From positions 1-14,126 of the forward strand of contig JAWLEA010000088.1 of the NCBI GenBank assembly GCA_041686345.1: DNA of 14,126 nt, written 5' to 3'. The notes beneath the pieces are model-generated. The model searched no databases. It saw only the letters and a program-made list of their open reading frames with translations, and was not told where the DNA came from. Shown in pieces: positions 1 to 6,900 of the stretch. A program made the translations under genes and the position numbers. The DNA is from JAQICJ01 sp041686345 (GTDB lineage: Bacteria > Myxococcota_A > Polyangia > HGW-17). The stretch's first letter is position 1; every line of letters begins with the position of its first letter.

Positions 1-1243
1 GAGAAATCATCTTGACCGTATCTTTGACAACTCCGGTAATATTTCCAACTCCGGGACGGCCTTTTTTGGTTTTGGAGAAGGTAAGAAGATTACTTGTTAT
101 ATTTTTAGCCCTCAACGCTGATCTTCTGATTGTTTCAAAATAAGTAACCGTTTCCTTGTCATCCGCTTTATTATAAATACCCAATTCTGCATAACCCAAA
201 ATTGCAAGATTAATATTGTTGAATTCATGAGCCACCCCACCTGCCAAAGTACCTACTGCAGCCATTCTTTCCGCTCTTATCAACTGTTCTTCAAGCAACT
301 TGCGCCTGGTTATATCTCTGATAATTCCCTCTATTTTTATGATTTTTCCATTTTCTCTGTCTATATTTGCATTAATGGAAACGTACATCTTTTTTCCGTT
401 ATTTTTCTCCATCTTTATTTCAAATTCATTAAGTTGATTAGTTCTTTTTATCTTTTTGACAAATTTATTCTTCACTTTTTCCGATGGAAAAAAACTGAGA
501 AACGAACGCTTCAACAAAAGATTGAGTTGATGACCAAACAATGTTTCAGCCGATGGTGAAATGAGAGAAATAACAAAATCGCCATCAAGTCTGAAATAAG
601 TATCATGAAGATTGGCGAAAATATTCTGGTAATTTTCCTGTTTGTCAAAGATGGAGTTCTCAAAATCCAATTGGCCTGTTTTACGCCTTTTATTTAACAG
701 CCTCATCCCCAGAATTTTTGTATAATTTTCGATACAGGAAAGCTCGAGATCACTTGACTGACAATTCTCAAACTCAGTATTTTCTTCCTCTACTTGTATC
801 ATGATAGTTCCAATATTACGAAAACCATATAGAACAGGAGAAAAATACAAAACTCTTCCCCTGTTCTTTTTCCAACGATTCTTGATTTTTTTAAGAGGCT
901 CATATCCATTGGTTTCATTGAGCATCTTGCTTACCAAATCAAAATCTATCTTGAAAAAACGATTATCAGCGAATTTTCGGACGATTTTGGAAGGCATCTT
1001 AACTGATGATTTGGAGCTGCCCTTTTCTTTAAACCATTCTGCAACATTTTTCATGGAAAAATCTTCTTGAAGTTGCCAGAAAATTATTCTGTCGGGCTTG
1101 AAGCATTTACCAAGCACACTGATAAAATTATTCAGATAAGCATTTTCATCTTCAATATCCTGATGAAGGGCTTTCCAGATTAAATAGTGAACTTCAGCTT
1201 CATTAAATGTATCGGAAGAAGAATTACCATTGAAATCAGACAT
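1..1243 (-). CDS. PAS-domain sensor histidine kinase, 3' end cut by window edge
   Basis: Reading the minus strand from the ATG at 1243 gives 414 uninterrupted codons that run off the left edge. Residues about 15-185 look like a GAF-type sensory domain (inference from pattern). Residues about 203-312 form a PAS domain with the usual ending of a PAS/PAC segment, IEGIIRDITRRK. A HisKA dimerisation helix follows with the H-box GGVAHEFNN; the phospho-accepting His is residue 339 (codon 229-227). The catalytic ATPase domain must lie outside the window. No membrane segment or signal peptide is seen, so this should be a soluble kinase that autophosphorylates and passes phosphate to an unseen response regulator. 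An AGGA at 1251-1254, 7 bases before the ATG, supports the start. It is divergent from the TPR lipoprotein gene. The family call is firm; the signal sensed is unknown. Confidence 0.92.
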   Translation of the reverse strand, partial: MSDFNGNSSSDTFNEAEVHYLIWKALHQDIEDENAYLNNFISVLGKCFKPDRIIFWQLQEDFSMKNVAEWFKEKGSSKSSVKMPSKIVRKFADNRFFKIDFDLVSKMLNETNGYEPLKKIKNRWKKNRGRVLYFSPVLYGFRNIGTIMIQVEEENTEFENCQSSDLELSCIENYTKILGMRLLNKRRKTGQLDFENSIFDKQENYQNIFANLHDTYFRLDGDFVISLISPSAETLFGHQLNLLLKRSFLSFFPSEKVKNKFVKKIKRTNQLNEFEIKMEKNNGKKMYVSINANIDRENGKIIKIEGIIRDITRRKLLEEQLIRAERMAAVGTLAGGVAHEFNNINLAILGYAELGIYNKADDKETVTYFETIRRSALRAKNITSNLLTFSKTKKGRPGVGNITGVVKDTVKMIS

Positions 1244-1399
1244 AATAAATTCCTGCTTTGAAAGAAATAGAAAAAAAGATATATTGTTTCCCGATGGAAA
1301 TACAATGTTGGCAATCTACTCAAGAATGCCATTATTGTCTGAACCTGAATCAAACTCTTCATGCATACAACAACATGGCAGAACTGGTATACCACAATA

Positions 1400-1473
1400 T
1401 TATTTAGTTCCCATCCCAAAAAGGAAGATCATCGTCTGGAAACGAAAATTGGATTAATCAGTTTTGTCATAAC
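1400..1473 (+). repeat. Dispersed intergenic repeat, copy R1
   Basis: From TAG at 1405 to 1473 it matches the copy at 2717-2785 at 57 of 69 positions without gaps. Its first 19 bases, TTATTTAGTTCCCATCCCA, are identical to those at 13939-13957. It lies upstream of the TPR lipoprotein gene, in direct orientation with the copy downstream of that gene. No transposase or terminal target duplication is visible. Confidence 0.85.
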
Positions 1474-1588
1474 TTCTTGATATCTAAAGAATTAAGCTAA
1501 TTCCATTTAAACATGACAAATTTTACTCTATTTGAAAAGTTCTTCAAACTCTGAACTGCTAAAATACTTTCATTAATTTCACATCTAA

Positions 1589-1594
1589 AAGGAG
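1589..1594 (+). promoter_or_regulatory. Ribosome binding site of the TPR lipoprotein gene
   Basis: AAGGAG lies 9 bases before the ATG at 1604. It excludes the overlapping frame-shifted open frame that begins at 1596 and contains no domain. Confidence 0.75.
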
Positions 1595-1603
1595 CGTGAT
1601 TTC

Positions 1604-2719
1604 ATGTATAAAACTTTTGCTATTGTCTCAATTTCCCTTCTTTTTTCTATCAGTTGTTCTTCTAATTCCACCAATAATAGTACCAGCGCTAAAACTGCAA
1701 CTAAAAAAACTAAAACTAAAAAGGCAAAAGATAAAAAGGCAAAGGATAAAAATAAATCCATCAAGAAAAAAGCTCAAACTCTTTTAAAAAGCGGCAACAC
1801 CAAGGAAGCCATCAAAATTTTTGATGACATTATCAAAAAAGACAAAAAAAATGCCAAAGCATTTTTCAATCGCGGAACAATCTATTTCAATACCGAAAAA
1901 CATAAAAAAGCTATAGATGATTACAATCAAGCTGTTAATCTTAATCCTAAATATTCAAAAGCTGTATATAATCGTGCACTTTCCTGGCTGGCTTTGAACA
2001 AACCCCAGAAAGCAATCGCCGATTTTAAGAAAGTTCTGGAAATTAACCCGGACAATTATAAAGCGGTCAATCAACTGGGCAAAATCTACATGAAACAAAA
2101 AAAATACAAATTGGCTCAGAAATATTTAAAAAAAGCTTCAAAAAAATCAGGGCAATCCTTCCGATACCATTATTATCAGGCAAAAATTCATCTTAAACAG
2201 AATAAATTGGATAAAACTCTCGAATCTTTAAATGAAGCAGCTCGCTTAAACTCCAATTATTATCGCATTTTCCTTCTCAGAGGCAGAATCCTCAGTAAAA
2301 AGAAAGAATTTGCTAAAGCTCTGAAGGACTTTGATAAAGTTGTAGAACTGAAACCGGATTTGTACAGGGGATACTACAACCGTGGACTGCTATATTTTCA
2401 AACAAAAAAATATGAGAAATCACTTCAAGATTTTATCAAGGTACTTGAAATAAAACCACAAAATGTGAAAGCATTGTATATGACGGGCGTTGTCTATAAT
2501 GTCCTGAAAAAATACAAAAAAGCTTTAAAACAATTTTCTTCTGCAATTTCCTTAAAACCTGACTACGCCCGCGCCTATCACTCTCGAGCTCAAACCCGGT
2601 ATTATCTCAAAAAATACTGTAAATCTCTCGACGATGTTAATAAAGCTAAAGAACTGGATTACCAGCCAAATCCAAAATTTTTAAAAGCTTTGAAACAATC
2701 AACAAGCTCATGTAAGTAG
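1604..2719 (+). CDS. TPR-repeat lipoprotein, lysine-rich
   Basis: The 371-residue product starts with a short hydrophobic signal ending in FSISC; Cys18 would be the lipidated residue (the -3 position is Ser rather than the usual Leu, so the lipobox is slightly atypical). A linker rich in Ser, Asn and Thr, then Lys (about 19-50), leads into some nine 34-residue tetratricopeptide repeats covering about 51-360, with recognisable units such as KAIADFKKVLEINPDNYKA. TPR solenoids bind partner proteins, so a role as an envelope-anchored scaffold is inferred; no enzymatic domain is present. AAGGAG at 1589-1594, 9 bases before the ATG, fixes the start. The TAG stop is the first three bases of repeat copy R2. 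The gene stands alone between two repeat copies and converges on the SH3-domain gene. The very basic composition is unusual for a secreted TPR protein. Confidence 0.9.
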   Translation: MYKTFAIVSISLLFSISCSSNSTNNSTSAKTATKKTKTKKAKDKKAKDKNKSIKKKAQTLLKSGNTKEAIKIFDDIIKKDKKNAKAFFNRGTIYFNTEKHKKAIDDYNQAVNLNPKYSKAVYNRALSWLALNKPQKAIADFKKVLEINPDNYKAVNQLGKIYMKQKKYKLAQKYLKKASKKSGQSFRYHYYQAKIHLKQNKLDKTLESLNEAARLNSNYYRIFLLRGRILSKKKEFAKALKDFDKVVELKPDLYRGYYNRGLLYFQTKKYEKSLQDFIKVLEIKPQNVKALYMTGVVYNVLKKYKKALKQFSSAISLKPDYARAYHSRAQTRYYLKKYCKSLDDVNKAKELDYQPNPKFLKALKQSTSSCK

Positions 2720-2785
2720 TTCCCATCCCAAAATGGAAGGTCATCGTCTGGCGACGGAATCTGGATTCATCTGCTTTGTAATATC
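2717..2785 (+). repeat. Dispersed intergenic repeat, copy R2
   Basis: Begins with TAGTTCCCATCCCA, whose TAG is the stop codon of the TPR gene, and continues as a 69-base ungapped match to R1. It contains a small hairpin CGTC-TGGC-GACG (in GTCTGGCGACGG). It fills most of the 100-bp gap between the convergent TPR and SH3 genes, where a terminator would be expected, but there is no T-run, so a rho-independent terminator is not supported. Confidence 0.85.
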
Positions 2786-2819
2786 CTGGGTGAAACAATG
2801 GTGGGAGGAGAACTGAAAA

Positions 2820-3896
2820 TTAAAAAACTGGTTCCAGATCATCAATTTTTATACTTGTGTAAACATGGAAGGTTGGATATCTATAAGTTGGAGTATTTTT
2901 GAAGGAATACCCACTATAACTTGGATTATAAGCAAAATATTTGAGAAGACTGTAAAGTTTTGTGGAAACTTTTTTGGCATAATTAGAAAGTTTTACCACT
3001 ACCAGATCGTTTTTCAGTTTGTAGATGGCCGAAATTCTAGTTCCTTTGGTGAGAAGAACTGAGGCCAGCACACTGTTTTCGTCGATATATCCTTTTACGT
3101 TTTTCTTAAGACGAAAACCACCTTTCAGCCAACTTTTTTCGTGCAGGTATTTTAGATAAAACTTATGGCGATATGAATAGAAATAAGTTTTCTTTTTACC
3201 TACTCTATCAGCCTGGACCCAACCGAAGGTTTTTAAATCATTGCTGTGAGATTTGATTTTTACCCATTTGTTTCCCCGGTAGACAACCGGCAACTTGGCA
3301 TCTTTATGGAGGTACCCTATTTTCCTGTGGTTTTTATTGTAAAAAGCTCCTGCTTTAACTTTATACATATAGCGCGTATATTTGGTTTCATGCTTGAAGC
3401 TTACACTTTTATGCTTACCGTATTTATAACCCAGATCATCTTTATGTATATAGCATTGCAGTGGAAAATGGTGATGAATATTTACTTTAAAAAAATTACC
3501 TGATTTTTTGATTGGATAAACCATTATTCCTTTTCGCATATAGGCAATTTTTTTGCTTTTCAAACTGGGACCGGAGTAAGCCAAAGCTGAATTTCTGACT
3601 ATAAGTCCTGAATAAATTTCTTTAATCCAACCGGTCATAACAAAAGGAATTTTTGTAAGTATTTTAATCCAACCCTTTTGATGTTTTATGACTTTTACGA
3701 TAATTCCGGGATTAATTTTAAAAAAAACCTTGCCTTCCGGTTTTTCATAAAGAGATACAGCTTCATGCCGGTAGGAATAGCGTCCCTTCTCTGGAAATAA
3801 AATAACCTTTTCTGCTTTTTCATGCTTTTTCATGAGTTTTTCCAGAGAAGTTCCTGGAGAGGTTGAAACAAGTATTGCTAAAAATAGATATAACAT
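2820..3896 (-). CDS. Exported protein with SH3-like domains
   Basis: The 358-residue product has a short N-terminal signal segment (residues 1 to about 17, MLYLFLAILVSTSPG) and at least two, probably three, bacterial SH3-like modules at about 42-95, 97-157 and 175-237. Each has the run of small strands ending in a Trp-x-x-Val/Ile/Lys element, for example GWIKILTK, NFFKVNIH and KWVKIKS, with GWIKE or GWVQA closing a module. Such domains usually bind peptidoglycan peptides or partner proteins outside the cytoplasm. The tail (about 250-358) is rich in Tyr and Lys and not recognised. The ATG directly follows the TAA of the upstream gene with no gap, so the two are translationally linked; the purine-rich 3' end of that gene would serve as ribosome binding site. 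No catalytic domain is attached. Function is unknown beyond an envelope role. Confidence 0.75.
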   Translation of the reverse strand: MLYLFLAILVSTSPGTSLEKLMKKHEKAEKVILFPEKGRYSYRHEAVSLYEKPEGKVFFKINPGIIVKVIKHQKGWIKILTKIPFVMTGWIKEIYSGLIVRNSALAYSGPSLKSKKIAYMRKGIMVYPIKKSGNFFKVNIHHHFPLQCYIHKDDLGYKYGKHKSVSFKHETKYTRYMYKVKAGAFYNKNHRKIGYLHKDAKLPVVYRGNKWVKIKSHSNDLKTFGWVQADRVGKKKTYFYSYRHKFYLKYLHEKSWLKGGFRLKKNVKGYIDENSVLASVLLTKGTRISAIYKLKNDLVVVKLSNYAKKVSTKLYSLLKYFAYNPSYSGYSFKNTPTYRYPTFHVYTSIKIDDLEPVF

Positions 3897-4643
3897 TTAT
3901 CTGCGCTTTCTTCTTCGTCTTCTTTTTCTTCTTTGTTGAAAATCTTTTATAAAAAGAACTTTGCCCTGATCCAAATCAACAAAAAAAGTTTTCCCCCATT
4001 TGAAAACCCTGTCAAGCTCTGTAATATATTGGACTTCAACGGTCCAATTCTTGAGTTTGCTTAAACAAGGAGGAATCCATGATACAATTTCAACAGGAAT
4101 ATATTGATTTTTTCCTCTTTTGAGTAGTTGGTGATAAATCCTGTTTTTGTTGAGTATTTCTACAATTTTTCGCTGTTCATAAATATTGAGAATCCTTTTC
4201 CATTCCGAAAGGAAAAAAGACTTTTTGATTCTGGCATTCAAATCAACCTGAAACAGATAATACTCATCTGCTGAAATATCTTCAAAATCATCAACGTCGA
4301 ATTCTGGAAATTTTGATGCTGAAACAATTTTACTATTTTTGTGAATAATTTCGCCTTGTGCCCTTTGAAAGGATTTTCGATTATAATAACCCAGCAATCG
4401 GCAATAAAACTCTTTGCTGGGATAAAGATGATCCCAGTCAAAAATAAGGATTAGTTTATAATAGTTGTTTGGTCTGAATGAAACAAGATCAGGAAAATTG
4501 TTAATAAAAATTTCTTGACTCAGTTGAGGCAAATCTTGATATGCAACCCTGGGGTGCAGGTAAATATTTTCATGAATCAAGGATGCATGTTCAAAATACA
4601 TATATTTGCCTTTAAAACGATAAATCAATTTTGCCCTGGGCAT
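3897..4643 (-). CDS. Hypothetical protein with arginine-rich C-terminus
   Basis: I do not recognise this 248-residue protein. It has no signal peptide or membrane segment and is rich in aromatic and charged residues, with segments such as LILIFDWDHLYPSKEFYCRL and FDVDDFEDISADEYYLF that suggest a folded cytoplasmic domain. The last eleven residues, RRKRRRRRKRR, form an extreme basic tail encoded by an AGA-rich tract. The start is uncertain: the ATG at 4643 has only GGGG two bases ahead, while the in-frame ATG at 4601 (residue 15) follows AAAGG at a 7-base spacing and may be the true start, giving 234 residues. The stop is immediately followed by the ATG of the SH3-domain gene, so the two probably form a two-gene unit. 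The 157-bp gap from the pilus operon, with a possible promoter, suggests separate transcription. Confidence 0.7.
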   Translation of the reverse strand: MPRAKLIYRFKGKYMYFEHASLIHENIYLHPRVAYQDLPQLSQEIFINNFPDLVSFRPNNYYKLILIFDWDHLYPSKEFYCRLLGYYNRKSFQRAQGEIIHKNSKIVSASKFPEFDVDDFEDISADEYYLFQVDLNARIKKSFFLSEWKRILNIYEQRKIVEILNKNRIYHQLLKRGKNQYIPVEIVSWIPPCLSKLKNWTVEVQYITELDRVFKWGKTFFVDLDQGKVLFIKDFQQRRKRRRRRKRR

Positions 4644-4676
4644 AACCCCGAAATCTAAAGATGCAAAATATAGTGA

Positions 4677-4705
4677 ATTTTACCCTAAAGCAAAACTTTT
4701 TACAA
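4677..4705 (-). promoter_or_regulatory. Possible sigma-70-type promoter for the arginine-tail/SH3 gene pair
   Basis: On the minus strand TTGTAA (4705-4700) and TAAAAT (4682-4677) are separated by exactly 17 bases, and lie 34 bases or more before the candidate starts at 4643 and 4601. Both boxes are imperfect and the region is AT-rich, so a chance match is possible. Confidence 0.35.
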
Positions 4706-4800
4706 CAAAACTGAAGAAGCTTGCATTCCATCCTTAATTTACAAGTGTATTTTTTTAATGGCAAAATTAATTGTTTACAGGGAAAATCAATTTAATCATT

Positions 4801-5337
4801 TTAATCTCGATACAACTTTGCTTTGCCCAATAGTGGCAAAACGGCGGCTCTGAATCTATTAGTGCTGTCATTGTCATGTTCAAAATAAAGAGTGATTCCC
4901 CTCGGAACAGTATCTGTTGTATACCCAATAAGGGTACCGTCAGGTTCAATGTAAAAATGTTTGTAAGAATTGGTCATATTAAACATTGTAGAAGGCGGAT
5001 CTGGCTTGATATCCGCTTCCCTGGCATAAGATTTTATGGAAACATCATTCAAATTCAACCTCATGCTTCTTGGAAGATCGGTGGTTCCATAACAAGTTCC
5101 GACACACCATTCCATAGATTTCGGGGCAAACCTGAATTGCACCCTCAATCGGTTATTTATTGCGGCTCTGCGACCTTCATTCAATAAAGCCATGAATTTA
5201 TAAACTGTGCTGCGTACTTCATTTTCTTCTCTGGCCCCGCTCATACTTGCCAAACCAATTCCAGCAATTATGGAAATAATTGCTAAAACTACAAGGAGTT
5301 CCACCAGAGTAAAACCTCCAATAATTTTATTTTTCAT
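4801..5337 (-). CDS. fimT: FimT/GspH-type minor pseudopilin
   Basis: The 178-residue product has a type IV prepilin leader: MKNKIIG then a cut between Gly8 and Phe9 in GGFTLVELLVVLAIISI, with the conserved Glu at +5 (Glu13) and a single hydrophobic helix. The rest fits the GspH/FimT fold, with a basic region EGRRAAINNR and a C-terminal segment YIEPDGTLIGY followed by late strands, as in this family. It would be cleaved and methylated by a prepilin peptidase (not in this window) and join the minor-pilin tip complex that starts pilus assembly. FimT-type proteins have been tied to DNA uptake in some bacteria; that is not shown here. It is the last gene of the operon. Its ATG overlaps the upstream TGA as ATGA, and GGAGGA lies 5 bases before the ATG, so translation is probably coupled. 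Confidence 0.9.
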   Translation of the reverse strand: MKNKIIGGFTLVELLVVLAIISIIAGIGLASMSGAREENEVRSTVYKFMALLNEGRRAAINNRLRVQFRFAPKSMEWCVGTCYGTTDLPRSMRLNLNDVSIKSYAREADIKPDPPSTMFNMTNSYKHFYIEPDGTLIGYTTDTVPRGITLYFEHDNDSTNRFRAAVLPLLGKAKLYRD

Positions 5338-6398
5338 ATTGTTCCTCCAAGAATTGGTTTGTTGGGAACTTTAACTATCACAATCAACCTTCTTCTCCGA
5401 TAATTATCGAGGGTTGATGCCGGTCTGTCCTCAAGTGCAGGTCTGCTGGTTCGTATTTCGCTGTTGGCTCTTGAGGATCTGATAATAACACTGATCCTCA
5501 AGGTCCTGATTTTGCTGTATTCTGTTGTGAGCAAATCTCTGCTGTTAATCCATATATCACCTTTACCATCAGGCGTCGGCGAAGTATCAAGATGAAAAGC
5601 AATCTGCATATCCTCTACATTAAGAGCAAGAGGTGACCAGGTGTAGGTAGATTTTCCGTTCTGTAATTCTCTGACCCCGTGCATTAAAATTGGAGTTTTT
5701 GGATCGGATTCATCAATGCGAAGTGCCTGAAAAGGAAATTCTCCCAGGCTGGTAATGGATACAGTCTGGGTGGGGTAATAATCTTGATTAGTAATTCCAC
5801 AACCGGGATGCTGGCTGTTGTTGGGATTCATGCAATAAACGCCTGTTTTATTATTCCAGATAAGATGTCTGTTGGTTGTACTGCTGTTCAGAATATGATT
5901 GACTCTCATCAGGCAACTGGTGTTCCCAATATTGAGGGCTACAACATCCCTGACCTTGAATCCTTCTGTTGAATACACCTTGGCACCGGTATTCAACCTG
6001 AACCAGGAGTCGACAGAAGTAATTTCCACCGAAGGGGGAACTACAAATTCAATCCAGTCGGGATCATTATCTGTTCCTCCCTGTGCATTATCAGCTATGG
6101 GAGGATAATTATTTTTGTTGTGTACCATGATTGCAGAAATATATTCGTAACCTCCGGAACAGTTTTGCAAAGCTATGTTCTGGGCAAGACCAGCTCCAGC
6201 TGTTTGAATTGTTCTGCGCAGATAAGATCTCAATGCATCCAGGTTGTTTTGCATATCGGATACCGATTGCTGAGTAACAGTAGAAGAATTAAAAATCATC
6301 TGAACCCCGAAGGCACCAGCCAATACAACACTGCTGATAAAAACAGCTATGAGGAGCTCAATTATTGTAAAACCAAAGGATCTTTTGTTTTTCTTCAT
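5334..6398 (-). CDS. pilW: PilW-type minor pilin
   Basis: The 354-residue product has a prepilin signal MKKNKRSFG with the cut between Gly9 and Phe10 in GFTIIELLIAVFISSVV, and Glu at +5. The length and the layout of a long variable middle followed by a C-terminal block, IRTLRISVIIRSSRANSE then YRRRRLIVIVKVPN, match the PilW family, which typically ends in such an arginine-rich strand pair. With the PilV-, FimT- and PilX-like neighbours it should form the tip complex of a type IV pilus in the inner membrane and periplasm. It starts 5 bp after the pilV-like stop and overlaps the fimT-like gene by 4 bp. An AGGT a few bases before the ATG is a modest ribosome binding site. Assignment rests on the prepilin motif, C-terminal pattern and operon context. 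Confidence 0.85.
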   Translation of the reverse strand: MKKNKRSFGFTIIELLIAVFISSVVLAGAFGVQMIFNSSTVTQQSVSDMQNNLDALRSYLRRTIQTAGAGLAQNIALQNCSGGYEYISAIMVHNKNNYPPIADNAQGGTDNDPDWIEFVVPPSVEITSVDSWFRLNTGAKVYSTEGFKVRDVVALNIGNTSCLMRVNHILNSSTTNRHLIWNNKTGVYCMNPNNSQHPGCGITNQDYYPTQTVSITSLGEFPFQALRIDESDPKTPILMHGVRELQNGKSTYTWSPLALNVEDMQIAFHLDTSPTPDGKGDIWINSRDLLTTEYSKIRTLRISVIIRSSRANSEIRTSRPALEDRPASTLDNYRRRRLIVIVKVPNKPILGGTI

Positions 6399-6403
6399 AA
6401 ATA

Positions 6404-6898
6404 TTACCTGTATACTGTTGTTTTCAGATAGATACGGTGTGTACGCGGGGGTGATTCATCACCCTGCCAGGAACTGACTACTTCAACTTCATAAGTATTG
6501 GGCAAAGTGCCTAAAGTAACTCCGAAAGATGGAGTAAAAGTAACCCCGTGACCATCACTGTTCTGATCGGGAAGAAGTCCCAGAGACAACTGACAATGCT
6601 CCAAGTCACCGCCGTTTGAAGTACATGAAGAAAGGCAGCCCGCCGGAGAACCACCAGAAGACAAACAGATCAGAGTCTGATCAGGAACCTCTTTGAGAGC
6701 TTCCATATGATCCTGTGCTTTGGAAACAGCAGTTGAAATTTGTCTGCTGATCAAACTGGTGGAAGATGAAACTGTCACAACCTTGAATAAAGTAAGAATT
6801 CCAACAAATAAAACAGACAGGGAAACCATAATTTCAATCAAAGTCATTCCTCTTTGCTTCGAAATAGTTTTATCTCTGTAACAATCATTAATTTTCAT
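6404..6898 (-). CDS. pilV: PilV-type minor pilin
   Basis: The 164-residue protein has a 17-residue basic leader ending in SKQRG, then MTLIEIMVSLSVLFVGILTL: the prepilin cut falls between Gly17 and Met18 with Glu at +5. The MTLIEIMVSL start and the following Leu/Val-rich helix are typical of PilV. The globular part has Cys residues at about 78-102 that may form disulfides, and ends in a strand-rich segment (YEVEVVSSWQGDE). It begins 2 bp after the pilY1 stop; its ribosome binding site AGAGGA lies within the last codons of pilY1, 6 bases before the ATG, so pilV translation probably depends on ribosomes finishing pilY1. The expected role is in the minor-pilin initiation complex. Confidence 0.88.
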   Translation of the reverse strand: MKINDCYRDKTISKQRGMTLIEIMVSLSVLFVGILTLFKVVTVSSSTSLISRQISTAVSKAQDHMEALKEVPDQTLICLSSGGSPAGCLSSCTSNGGDLEHCQLSLGLLPDQNSDGHGVTFTPSFGVTLGTLPNTYEVEVVSSWQGDESPPRTHRIYLKTTVYR

Positions 6899-6900
6899 GG

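Larger units (their letters stand above)
1244..1603. other. Divergent intergenic region with one repeat copy
   Basis: This 360-bp stretch separates the divergent kinase and TPR genes and should hold promoters for both. I see no convincing gene; the short open frames here are low-complexity and cross the repeat. It contains a 10-bp palindrome TGGTATACCA (1385-1394), the dispersed repeat at 1400-1473, and a TAAAAT (1560-1565) that could be a -10 box for the TPR gene, although no good -35 stands in front of it. Confidence 0.6.

Noticed and set aside
227..1070. Plus-strand open frames at 227-559 and 801-1070
   Set aside because: They lie antisense to the histidine kinase, whose frame is open across the whole stretch and carries clear PAS and HisKA motifs.
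1400..2785. Integron cassette with attC sites around the TPR gene
   Set aside because: The repeats lack the attC core pattern (GTTRRRY and its complement) and a long imperfect palindrome, and no integrase is in the window.
2717..2785. Rho-independent terminator between the convergent TPR and SH3 genes
   Set aside because: The small stems in R2 are 4 bp and no T-run follows on either strand.
4610..4730. Short open frame of about 39 codons on the minus strand ahead of the 248-residue protein, preceded by AAGGA
   Set aside because: Cys/Phe-rich low-complexity product that overlaps the start of the next gene and the putative promoter; no independent support.
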